Source: Lacibacter sediminis
GTDB lineage: Bacteria > Bacteroidota > Bacteroidia > Chitinophagales > Chitinophagaceae
Direction: 5' to 3'
Assembly: GCF_014168535.1 (NCBI RefSeq)
Contig: NZ_CP060007.1
Coordinates: 4,340,001 to 4,404,000 of the forward strand
DNA length: 64,000 nt
A model generated the notes under the pieces. That model saw nothing but the letters and a program-made list of their open reading frames with translations, searched no databases and was not told the DNA's origin. Below, piece after piece: positions 44,287 through 51,855 of the stretch. Position 1 is the first letter of the stretch, and every line of letters starts with the position of its first letter. The position numbers were made by a program, and so were the translations under genes.

Positions 44287-45225
44287 ATGGGACAAACAAT
44301 CCGCATTGGAACAAGGGAAAGTCAATTAGCAGTATGGCAGGCAACAACGGTAAAAGAATTGCTCGCCCAACATGGCTTTACTTCCGAATTAGTTTACATT
44401 AAAAGTGAAGGTGATATTGATTTAAAAACACCCTTGTATGAAATGGGGGTGCAAGGCATTTTTACAAGAAGCCTTGATCTTGCTTTACTAAACAATACAA
44501 TTGATATAGCGGTACACTCCATGAAAGATGTGCCTACACAATTACCGAAAGGAATTATACAAGCTGCGGTGTTACCAAGAGGACCGGTGAACGATCTGTT
44601 GGTGTGGAAGGGTGAATGGTCAATGGTGAATGGTGAATGGTCAATACCGGGAAAAGCAGAACTACAAATAGCGACCAGCAGTATCAGAAGGAAAGCACAA
44701 TGGTTAAATAAATTTCCTTCGTCTAAAATTCATAACCTGCGTGGTAATGTAAATACACGTTTACGTAAGTTGAAAGAAGAGAATTGGGATGCAGCCATTT
44801 TTGCTGCTGCGGGATTGGAACGCATCAATCTTCGTCCTGAAAATTCAATTGAACTGGATTGGATGCTACCTGCACCTGCACAGGGAGCCATCATGGTTGT
44901 TTGCAGGGAAGAAGATAGTTATGCGTTGGAAACATGTGTACATTTTAATGATGCTGATACCGACTTCTGCACAAAGATCGAACGTGATTTTTTGCGTGCT
45001 TTAATGGGTGGATGTTCTACACCAATCAGTGCATATGCAGAAATGAAAGATGATGAAGTTCATTTTAAAGGAAATATTTTATCACTCGATGGAAAGCAGA
45101 AAGCAGAATTTGAAATTACAATGCCAGTGTGGGAAGCAACAGACATGGGTTTCTATGCAGCAGAACAAATTTTGAATCACGGTGGACAAGCCATCGCAGA
45201 TGAAATTCAACATGCAGGAAAATAA
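44287..45225 (+). CDS. hemC: Porphobilinogen deaminase (hydroxymethylbilane synthase), with an in-frame repeat
   Basis: I start at the ATG at 44287, one base after the hemA stop; an upstream Met lies inside hemA. The 312-residue protein has IRIGTRESQLAVWQA, AVHSMKDVPTQLP, ATSSIRRKAQW, and the cofactor-binding Cys in GGCSTPISAYA. It links four porphobilinogens into hydroxymethylbilane. Between LLVWK and IPGKAEL, residues 109-120 (GEWSMVNGEWSI) are encoded by five tandem heptamers (44611-44645), an insertion absent from the family core. The hemD start overlaps its last 14 bases. Confidence 0.94.
   Translation: MGQTIRIGTRESQLAVWQATTVKELLAQHGFTSELVYIKSEGDIDLKTPLYEMGVQGIFTRSLDLALLNNTIDIAVHSMKDVPTQLPKGIIQAAVLPRGPVNDLLVWKGEWSMVNGEWSIPGKAELQIATSSIRRKAQWLNKFPSSKIHNLRGNVNTRLRKLKEENWDAAIFAAAGLERINLRPENSIELDWMLPAPAQGAIMVVCREEDSYALETCVHFNDADTDFCTKIERDFLRALMGGCSTPISAYAEMKDDEVHFKGNILSLDGKQKAEFEITMPVWEATDMGFYAAEQILNHGGQAIADEIQHAGK
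44611..44645 (+). repeat. Five tandem heptamers inside the hemC coding sequence
   Basis: GGTGAAT, GGTCAAT, GGTGAAT, GGTGAAT and GGTCAAT run exactly end to end. As the unit is 7 bp, gain or loss of one copy would shift the hemC frame. The same units occur in the intergenic arrays at 31416 and 47019. Confidence 0.9.
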
Positions 45226-45913
45226 TATTCAAATACTATCTACACGACCATTGAGTAAATCATTGGTGCAAGAAGCAAAAGCTGCCGGTATTGCGATTGA
45301 TGAGTTGTCATTTATTGATACCGAACCGATACAGGACATCACTACACAACAGGAAATTGAACAGGCGTATCTGCAATCGTCCACTGTTGTATTCACGAGT
45401 ATGAATGCAGTTGATGCTGTTGTTGCATGGCAGGATGGACAACAGCCTGATTGGGTGATCTATTGCATGGGCAATACCACCAAACAAAAACTGAAAGAAA
45501 ATTTCGGCGATCATAGTGTAGTGGGTACAGCCAATAATGCTGCAGAACTTGCAGAGCGTATTACAGAAGAAAGTGATGCCGATGAAGTGATCTTTTTTTG
45601 CGGTGAACAACGCAGGGATGAATTGCCGGCTATTCTCCGTAGCAAAGGAATAGAAGTACAGGAGATCATTGTATACGAAACCATTCACACGCCGCACAAG
45701 ATCAGTAAGACATATCAAGCCATTTTATTTTACAGTCCCAGTGCTGTAAGCAGTTTTTTCAGCAACAATAAAGTACCTGCGCAAACAATTTTGTTTGCCA
45801 TTGGTAATACTACAGCAAAAACGATTCAACAATATTGTAATAATACCATCATCATCGGCAAATCACCCGGCAAAGAAGAACTGGTAAGGCTGGCGATGGA
45901 ATATTTTTCTTGA
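45212..45913 (+). CDS. hemD: Uroporphyrinogen III synthase
   Basis: I start at the ATG at 45212 (MQENNIQILSTRPLSKSL), overlapping the hemC end by 14 bases. The 233-residue protein has the weakly conserved HemD fold: ILSTRPLSKSLVQEAKAAGI near the start, VVFTSMNAVDAV, IYCMGNTTKQKL, VIFFCGEQRRDELPAILRSKG, and ILFYSPSAVSSFF late in the second lobe. It closes hydroxymethylbilane with D-ring inversion. Identification leans on gene order, because HemD sequences diverge quickly. Its stop TGA is the first base triplet of a heptamer array. Confidence 0.88.
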   Translation: MQENNIQILSTRPLSKSLVQEAKAAGIAIDELSFIDTEPIQDITTQQEIEQAYLQSSTVVFTSMNAVDAVVAWQDGQQPDWVIYCMGNTTKQKLKENFGDHSVVGTANNAAELAERITEESDADEVIFFCGEQRRDELPAILRSKGIEVQEIIVYETIHTPHKISKTYQAILFYSPSAVSSFFSNNKVPAQTILFAIGNTTAKTIQQYCNNTIIIGKSPGKEELVRLAMEYFS

Positions 45914-45981
45914 GTAATGAGTGATGAATAATGAGTGGCGCCGCTGCTTAACAACTCATCACTGATCACTCATCATTCATA
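45911..45981. repeat. Inverted pair of heptamer arrays between hemD and hemE
   Basis: The left arm (TGAGT, AATGAGT, GATGAAT, AATGAGT; 45911-45936) and right arm (ACTCATC, ACTGATC, ACTCATC, ATTCATA; 45954-45981) are imperfect inverses around a core starting GCGCCGCTG. The hemD stop codon is the first three bases. Confidence 0.8.
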
Positions 45982-45990
45982 CAAATAATT

Positions 45991-47022
45991 ATGACTCAAC
46001 TAAAGAACGACTTATTATTAAAAGCACTCAGAGGAGAAACGGTAGAGCGTCCGCCGGTGTGGATGATGCGCCAGGCAGGAAGATATTTACCAGATTATAT
46101 TAAACTGCGTGAGAAATATGATTTCTTCACCCGTTGTCAAACTCCCGAGCTTGCAACTGAAATTACTTTGCAACCGGTTGATCAGGTTGGTGTAGATGCA
46201 GCGATCATCTTCAGTGATATCTTGGTGATTCCTCAAGCAATGGGTGTTGAAGTATTGATGGAAGAAGGCAAAGGACCATCACTGCCCAAAACAATTGCTA
46301 CGCAAAAAGATATTGATGCATTGATCACAACAGGTGCAGAAGAAAGTTTGAAGTATGTGTATGATGCTTTGAGTTTAACTAAGAAAGAATTGAATGGTCG
46401 TGTGCCCTTGATTGGTTTTGCTGGTGCACCATGGACCATCCTTTGTTATATGGTGGAAGGCAAAGGAAGTAAGACATGGGATAAAGCGAAACAGTTTGCA
46501 TATACACAACCTGCAAGGGCACATCAACTTTTGCAGAAGATCACTGATATTACCATTGTATATTTAAAGAACCAGGTGAAAGCAGGTGCTGATACTGTGC
46601 AGGTGTTTGACAGCTGGGCAGGTTCTTTATCACCAGCCGATTTTAAATTATATGCACAGCCTTATTTATTCCAGATCGCTGAAGCGTTGAAAGATGATGC
46701 GCCTGTGATCTTATTTCCGAAAGGAACATGGCATGCGTTGAAAGAGATCAGTGAAAGTGCAGCAAGTGGCGTGGGTATCGATTGGTGCATTACACCACAA
46801 ATGGCAAGAGAGTTTACGCAGAACAAGATCACCATACAGGGTAACTTTGATCCGGCAAAATTGCTGGCACCAATTCCTGAGATCAGGAAAGCTGTGAAAG
46901 AAATGATCGATGCATTTGGAACTCAGCGATACATTGCTAATTTGGGTCATGGAATTACACCCAATGTACCGGTTGATCATGCAAGAGCATTTGTTGATGC
47001 AGTGAAGGAATATAAATTGTGA
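45991..47022 (+). CDS. hemE: Uroporphyrinogen decarboxylase
   Basis: The 343-residue enzyme has the signatures RPPVWMMRQAGRYLPDY (near residue 20) and GFAGAPWTILCYMVEG (near residue 140), with VFDSWAGSLSP and ITIQGNFDPAKL in the barrel. It removes four carboxyl groups from uroporphyrinogen III to give coproporphyrinogen III. Its stop codon overlaps the start of the next heptamer array. Confidence 0.97.
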   Translation: MTQLKNDLLLKALRGETVERPPVWMMRQAGRYLPDYIKLREKYDFFTRCQTPELATEITLQPVDQVGVDAAIIFSDILVIPQAMGVEVLMEEGKGPSLPKTIATQKDIDALITTGAEESLKYVYDALSLTKKELNGRVPLIGFAGAPWTILCYMVEGKGSKTWDKAKQFAYTQPARAHQLLQKITDITIVYLKNQVKAGADTVQVFDSWAGSLSPADFKLYAQPYLFQIAEALKDDAPVILFPKGTWHALKEISESAASGVGIDWCITPQMAREFTQNKITIQGNFDPAKLLAPIPEIRKAVKEMIDAFGTQRYIANLGHGITPNVPVDHARAFVDAVKEYKL

Positions 47023-47093
47023 ATGGTCAATGGTCAATGGTGAATATCTGAATGTAAGACTCCATTGACAATTCACCATTCACCACTCACAAT
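47019..47093. repeat. Inverted pair of heptamer arrays between hemE and hemF
   Basis: Left arm: TGTGAAT-like plus GGTCAAT, GGTCAAT, GGTGAAT (to 47045). The right arm (about 47062-47093) has the inverse type CATTGAC, AATTCAC, CATTCAC, CACTCAC. The hemE stop TGA is at 47020-47022, inside the first unit. Confidence 0.8.
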
Positions 47094-47096
47094 TAT

Positions 47097-48062
47097 ATGG
47101 ACGTTAAAGAAACCTGGATATCATTCATTCATGATTTGCAAAACAGAATCTGTTCTGCCTTGGAAGAAGTGGATGGGAAAGCAACTTTTTTTGAAGATGC
47201 ATGGGAACGCCCCGAAGGTGGCGGTGGTAAAACACGTGTGATTGCCAATGGCAATGTGTTAGAGAAAGGTGGTGTGAATACTTCGATTGTGTTTGGCGAT
47301 GTAACAGATGCAATGAAAACACAACTCAAGATCAACGGAGCAAAATGGTTTGCCTGTGGATTGAGTTTGGTGATTCATCCGCTAAATCCATTTGTACCAA
47401 CTGTACATTGCAATTACCGCATGTTTGAGTTGTATAATGAAAACGATGAAGTTATTGATCGTTGGTTTGGCGGCGGTACAGATCTAACTCCTTATTATTT
47501 ATTTGAAGAAGATGCAAAACATTTTCATCAGACTTACAAAAATGCATGCGATGCTTCTGATCCTTCCTTCTACCCTAAGTTCAAGAAAGAGTGCGATAAT
47601 TATTTTGTGAACTGGCATCGCAACGCAGAACGCAGAGGTATTGGTGGTATTTTTTATGATTACCAAAGAGCGACTGAACAACAAGATGTAACTTTCTGGA
47701 TTGAGCTTGCAAAGAAATGCGGCAATGCATTTATGGATGCTTACATTCCCATTGTTGAAAAAAGAAAAGGCACAGCTTATACAGCAGACAATAAACACTG
47801 GCAGGAAATACGTCGGGGGAGATATGTTGAGTTCAACTTAGTGCATGACCGTGGCACCTTGTTCGGTTTAAAAACCAACGGACGTATTGAAAGTATTTTG
47901 ATGAGCTTACCTCCTACCGTTCGCTTTGAATATAATTATCAACCTGCGTTCGGAACTGAAGAATACAAATTGCAGGAAGCATGTTTACACCCAAGAGATT
48001 GGTTAAATGAAATAAGTGAGGAAGAAAAAATTGCTTGGGCAAAGCGATCGAACTCTTGTTAA
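47097..48062 (+). CDS. hemF: Oxygen-dependent coproporphyrinogen III oxidase
   Basis: The 321-residue enzyme has the HemF signatures FFEDAWERPEGGGGKTRVI and FGGGTDLTPYYLFEEDAKHFHQ, the KKECDNYFVNWHRNAERRGIGGIFYDY segment, and RRGRYVEFNLVHDRGTLFGL near the end. It converts coproporphyrinogen III to protoporphyrinogen IX using O2. It duplicates the step of hemN in this locus, so the cell can switch by oxygen level. Confidence 0.97.
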   Translation: MDVKETWISFIHDLQNRICSALEEVDGKATFFEDAWERPEGGGGKTRVIANGNVLEKGGVNTSIVFGDVTDAMKTQLKINGAKWFACGLSLVIHPLNPFVPTVHCNYRMFELYNENDEVIDRWFGGGTDLTPYYLFEEDAKHFHQTYKNACDASDPSFYPKFKKECDNYFVNWHRNAERRGIGGIFYDYQRATEQQDVTFWIELAKKCGNAFMDAYIPIVEKRKGTAYTADNKHWQEIRRGRYVEFNLVHDRGTLFGLKTNGRIESILMSLPPTVRFEYNYQPAFGTEEYKLQEACLHPRDWLNEISEEEKIAWAKRSNSC

Positions 48063-48073
48063 CGGTACTAACC

Positions 48074-48099
48074 CCGACAGCGGTGGCAAACCCTGTCGG
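48074..48099. repeat. Hairpin between hemF and hemB
   Basis: CCGACAG (48074-48080) pairs with CTGTCGG (48093-48099) around a 12-base loop in a GC-rich patch. No T-run follows, so it is more likely an RNA-processing or REP-type element than a terminator. Confidence 0.4.
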
Positions 48100-48131
48100 C
48101 GGTTGTTTAGAATCTAACTAAAAGAAATTGT

Positions 48132-49109
48132 ATGTTCTTACAAAGAAGAAACAGAATTACCCGTCAATCAGAAGCGATCAGAAGTTTAGTGAGTGAAACA
48201 AAACTCTCACCTAACGACTTTATTGTTCCACTTTTTATTGATGAAGGAACAAATATCAAAACTGAAATCGCTTCAATGCCCGGCTACTACCGTAACAGTT
48301 TAGATGTTACCGTAAATGAAGTGAAAGAACTTTGGAGCATGGGTTTAAAAAGTGTGTTGCTCTTTGTAAAATCAAAAGACGAATTAAAAGATAACACCGG
48401 TAAAGAAGCCTGGAATAAAGACGGACTGATGCAACGCAGCATCAAAGCCATTAAAGATGCTGTACCGGAAATGTATGTGATGACGGATGTGGCGCTTGAT
48501 CCTTATTCTTCATACGGACATGATGGCATTGTGAAAGATGGGCAGATCGTTAATGACGAAACAGTAGAAGCATTGGTGAAGATGAGTATCTCTCATGCAG
48601 AAGCAGGTGCAGACATGGTTGCTCCAAGTGACATGATGGATGGACGCATCGGCGCTATCCGCAAAGGACTGGAAGAAAATAATTTCATCAATACTGGCAT
48701 CATGAGCTACAGTGCAAAATATGCATCCTGTTTTTATGGTCCGTTTCGTGATGCATTAGACAGCGCACCCGGTTTTGGTGATAAGAAAACCTACCAGATG
48801 GATTACTCAAATCGCATTGAAGCCATCAAAGAAACAATGATGGATGTGGAAGAAGGAGCTGATATCGTCATGGTGAAACCAGCGTTGAGTTATTTAGATA
48901 TCATTCGTGAAGTAAAGAATGCAGTAAATGTTCCAGTAAGCGCTTATAACATCAGCGGCGAATATGCCATGATCAAAGCAGCAGCAGAAAAAGGATGGAT
49001 CAATGAAGACAAAGCGATCATGGAAGTACTCACTTCAATCAAGCGTGCAGGCGCTGATTTAATCGCAACTTATTTTGCAAAAGATTTTATAAGAATTACA
49101 GGCCAGTAA
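48132..49109 (+). CDS. hemB: Delta-aminolevulinate dehydratase (porphobilinogen synthase)
   Basis: The 325-residue enzyme has the two active-site lysines in YSAKYASCFYGPFRDA and VMVKPALSYLDIIRE. The metal site reads DVALDPYSSYGHDGI, with Asp/Ala in place of the Cys triad of zinc enzymes, so it is the Mg/K-type form. It condenses two 5-aminolevulinate to porphobilinogen. It sits 16 bp before hemL. Confidence 0.97.
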   Translation: MFLQRRNRITRQSEAIRSLVSETKLSPNDFIVPLFIDEGTNIKTEIASMPGYYRNSLDVTVNEVKELWSMGLKSVLLFVKSKDELKDNTGKEAWNKDGLMQRSIKAIKDAVPEMYVMTDVALDPYSSYGHDGIVKDGQIVNDETVEALVKMSISHAEAGADMVAPSDMMDGRIGAIRKGLEENNFINTGIMSYSAKYASCFYGPFRDALDSAPGFGDKKTYQMDYSNRIEAIKETMMDVEEGADIVMVKPALSYLDIIREVKNAVNVPVSAYNISGEYAMIKAAAEKGWINEDKAIMEVLTSIKRAGADLIATYFAKDFIRITGQ

Positions 49110-49125
49110 GGCTAAACATAAAAAG

Positions 49126-50409
49126 ATGTACAAAAAAAGCAAAGAACTATTCGAACGGGCACAGAAAAGTATTCCGGGTGGCGTTAACTCCCCGGTACGT
49201 GCATTTAAAAGCGTAGGCGGCACACCTCTCTTCATGCAAAAAGCAAAAGGTGCTTACATGTATGATGCAGATGGTAATCAATACATCGATTACATTGCTT
49301 CTTGGGGACCAATGATTTTGGGTCATGCGCATGAACCCATTGTAAAAGCCATCCAGGAAAAAGCATTGGATTCAACTTCCTTTGGCGCACCAACCGAATT
49401 GGAAATTGAAATGGCTGAACTCATTCTCAGCATGGCACCGAATGTTGATATGATCCGTATGGTAAGCAGCGGTACAGAAGCATGCATGAGTGCAGTGCGT
49501 TTGGCAAGAGGTTATACAGGAAGAAACAAGATCATCAAGTTCGAGGGACATTATCACGGTCATGCAGATTCGTTTTTAGTGAAAGCAGGAAGTGGTGTTG
49601 CAACGTTTAATATTCAAACCGTCCCCGGAGTTACTGCAGGTGTTGCGAATGATACGCTGACTGCAGCTTACAATGATCTAGACGCTGTAAAAAAATTAGC
49701 AGCAGAACATAAAGGAGAGATTGCAGCCATCATTGTAGAACCTGTTGCAGGCAACATGGGTTGCATTTTACCAAAGGCAGGTTTTCATGAAGGCTTGCGC
49801 AAGTTGTGTGATGAAGAAGGAATCGTCTTCATCTTCGATGAAGTTATGACGGGCTTTCGTTTGGCACCCGGTGGTGCACAGGAACTTCTCGGCATCAAAG
49901 CTGATCTTGTTACTTATGGAAAAGTAATTGGCGGCGGCATGCCTGTTGGTGCATTTGGCGGTAAGAAAGAAATTATGCAGCACATTGCACCGCTTGGTAA
50001 TGTTTACCAGGCCGGAACATTAAGCGGCAATCCGATTGCGATGATTGCGGGCTTTACACTACTGACTGAATTAAAGAACAACCCATCTATTTATAAAGAA
50101 CTCGAAGAAAAAACAATCTACTTACGTGATGGGTTGAACGAAGTATTGAAAGCATGGGGACAACCTTATGTGATCAATCAACTGGGTTCGATGATCAGCA
50201 TTCATTTCAGTGATCATGCTGTTGTTGATTTTGCAAGCGCCGCATCAGCAAATAATGAGTTGTTCAAAAAATATTTTCATGCCATGTTGAAGCGTGGAGT
50301 TTATTTACCTCCTTCTGCATTTGAAAGCTGGTTTCTCAACAACGCATTAACGTATGAAGATCTGGACAAAACAATCCAGGCAACAAAAGAAAGTTTAGAA
50401 GAACTATAA
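49126..50409 (+). CDS. hemL: Glutamate-1-semialdehyde 2,1-aminomutase
   Basis: The 427-residue pyridoxal-phosphate enzyme has IPGGVNSPVRAF near its start, the VSSGTEACMSAVRLARGYTG phosphate loop, IFDEVMTGFRLAPGGAQ, and the Schiff-base lysine in YGKVIGGGMPVGAFGG. It forms 5-aminolevulinate, and so with hemA proves a C5 pathway; no ALA synthase is needed. It is the last gene of the plus-strand haem operon. Confidence 0.97.
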   Translation: MYKKSKELFERAQKSIPGGVNSPVRAFKSVGGTPLFMQKAKGAYMYDADGNQYIDYIASWGPMILGHAHEPIVKAIQEKALDSTSFGAPTELEIEMAELILSMAPNVDMIRMVSSGTEACMSAVRLARGYTGRNKIIKFEGHYHGHADSFLVKAGSGVATFNIQTVPGVTAGVANDTLTAAYNDLDAVKKLAAEHKGEIAAIIVEPVAGNMGCILPKAGFHEGLRKLCDEEGIVFIFDEVMTGFRLAPGGAQELLGIKADLVTYGKVIGGGMPVGAFGGKKEIMQHIAPLGNVYQAGTLSGNPIAMIAGFTLLTELKNNPSIYKELEEKTIYLRDGLNEVLKAWGQPYVINQLGSMISIHFSDHAVVDFASAASANNELFKKYFHAMLKRGVYLPPSAFESWFLNNALTYEDLDKTIQATKESLEEL

Positions 50410-50411
50410 AT

Positions 50412-50439
50412 AAAAAGGGGCTGAATTCAGCCCCTTTTT
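50412..50439. terminator. Bidirectional terminator after hemL
   Basis: Self-complementary AAAAAGGGGCTGA/TCAGCCCCTTTTT, between convergent stops at 50409 and 50441. Confidence 0.9.
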
Positions 50440-50440
50440 A

Positions 50441-51757
50441 TTACGCAACTTTTTCATCACCCCTTAATGAAACGACAGGCTCTTCTTTATTTGTTTTCTT
50501 TTTCTTCTTCATCTTGTTCAGCCAGATCATCGTTCCTGTAATCGGTAAACTGGTTGCAATCAAACAAGCAAGGAAATAAAGGATCTTGGTAAACGTACCA
50601 TATACATTCCCAACATGAATCGCTTTGATAGATCCTGCAACACGTTCATTAAATGGTTTCTTCTTAAAAATATCCAGCTTCACTACTTTACCGCTCTTTG
50701 GATCCATAGTGATCCTATCACCTGCAGCAGGCGCAAAGAAACCAAGCTTTGTTTTGCTGATCATTGTTTTTGCATCTGCATCAGCAGGCAGCGTGATCAC
50801 ATAATTTCCTTTATACGCTAATAATTTATCTGCTTCACGTATATAATCTGCAATCGATAATTGAGCACTAGCCAACGCAGTTGTATCTGCTCCAGCTTCT
50901 TTCTTTCGTTCGGCTTCCTTCCGTTCGCCTCTTGCCTGTCCTTCTCTTCCTTCACCTCCGGGTTTTTCTTTTGGCGTCTCTTTTGGTTTATAAGTACCCA
51001 ATGTTTTTTGTAACCCTGTTCTGTACCATTCAAACGACCATTGCGGACCGGTTAATCCCATCAGCAATAAAAAGATCAATGAGTAAAACGCAAGACTGTT
51101 ATGCAAATCATGATTCACACGTTTCCATCCTGCATTCCATTTTATTTTTAATCCTTGTCGCCAGTGTTTTACTTTTTGCGGGAACCAGATGATCAAACCT
51201 GTGATACATCCCAACGTAAAAATGATCGTTGCCCAACCGGTGATCATACTACCCAGCTTTCTGTTTTCTAAGCCATCGATGATCGGCTCCTTCACTTTAT
51301 CCAGCAACAACCAACGATGCAAACTGAACATCGTTCCCATAAATTCTTTTGTACCATTTTTTTCTTTCGAGTTGCCGACAATTGCACCTTTGTATGGATT
51401 CACCATGTAAGTTGTTCCGCCTCTTGCTGTGCTGTCTTCTTTCTTCTTTACATTGAATTGATACGTACGATTCAATTCGGCAGGAATGGTTACACTTGCA
51501 ATCGTGCCGCCCGTTTCCTGTTTTACTTTTTCCACTAATGAATCAATGGGTATTCGTTCCTGTCCTGCAACGGGTTGCACTTTATACAAATGCGGCGCAG
51601 CTTTTTCGGTGAGTTCAGTATTGAATACATATACCGTTCCGCTGAAACAAACAGCAATTACAATCAATGCACTGCTGAGTCCCAGCCAGAGATGGATATC
51701 ATTGAAGAACTTTCTTATTCGCTGCCATTTGGTTTTTTCTATAATTGCTTTGGCCAT
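50441..51757 (-). CDS. PepSY-domain inner-membrane protein, iron-uptake partner
   Basis: The 438-residue protein has the PepSY-TM layout: a first helix with the IHLWLGLSSALIVIAVCFSG motif, a periplasmic PepSY region with TYMVNPYKGAIVGN, membrane helices with the HRWLL and HDLHNSLAFYSLI histidines, and a final helix near IKAHVGNVYGTF-type sequence (IKAIHVGNVYGTF). Family members sit with siderophore receptors and may act as inner-membrane reductases. A highly charged Lys/Glu/Arg/Gly linker of about 40 residues (after TLGTYKPKETPKE) interrupts the periplasmic part. It follows the 815-residue receptor in the same direction. Confidence 0.88.
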   Translation of the reverse strand: MAKAIIEKTKWQRIRKFFNDIHLWLGLSSALIVIAVCFSGTVYVFNTELTEKAAPHLYKVQPVAGQERIPIDSLVEKVKQETGGTIASVTIPAELNRTYQFNVKKKEDSTARGGTTYMVNPYKGAIVGNSKEKNGTKEFMGTMFSLHRWLLLDKVKEPIIDGLENRKLGSMITGWATIIFTLGCITGLIIWFPQKVKHWRQGLKIKWNAGWKRVNHDLHNSLAFYSLIFLLLMGLTGPQWSFEWYRTGLQKTLGTYKPKETPKEKPGGEGREGQARGERKEAERKKEAGADTTALASAQLSIADYIREADKLLAYKGNYVITLPADADAKTMISKTKLGFFAPAAGDRITMDPKSGKVVKLDIFKKKPFNERVAGSIKAIHVGNVYGTFTKILYFLACLIATSLPITGTMIWLNKMKKKKKTNKEEPVVSLRGDEKVA

Positions 51758-51797
51758 TTTATCTCGATTATCTTCTTTTACGATTGTTAACTATGTG

Positions 51798-51830
51798 AAA
51801 AAGGAATCTCATTGCTGCGATTCCCTTTTT
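51798..51830 (-). terminator. Hairpin between the siderophore receptor and the PepSY gene
   Basis: Stem AAAAAGGAATC/GATTCCCTTTTT with a bulge, inside a short operon gap. It could lower expression of the distal gene, or stabilise the receptor mRNA. Confidence 0.5.
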
Positions 51831-51855
51831 GACGTTATTTAGTTATTTTCCTTGC

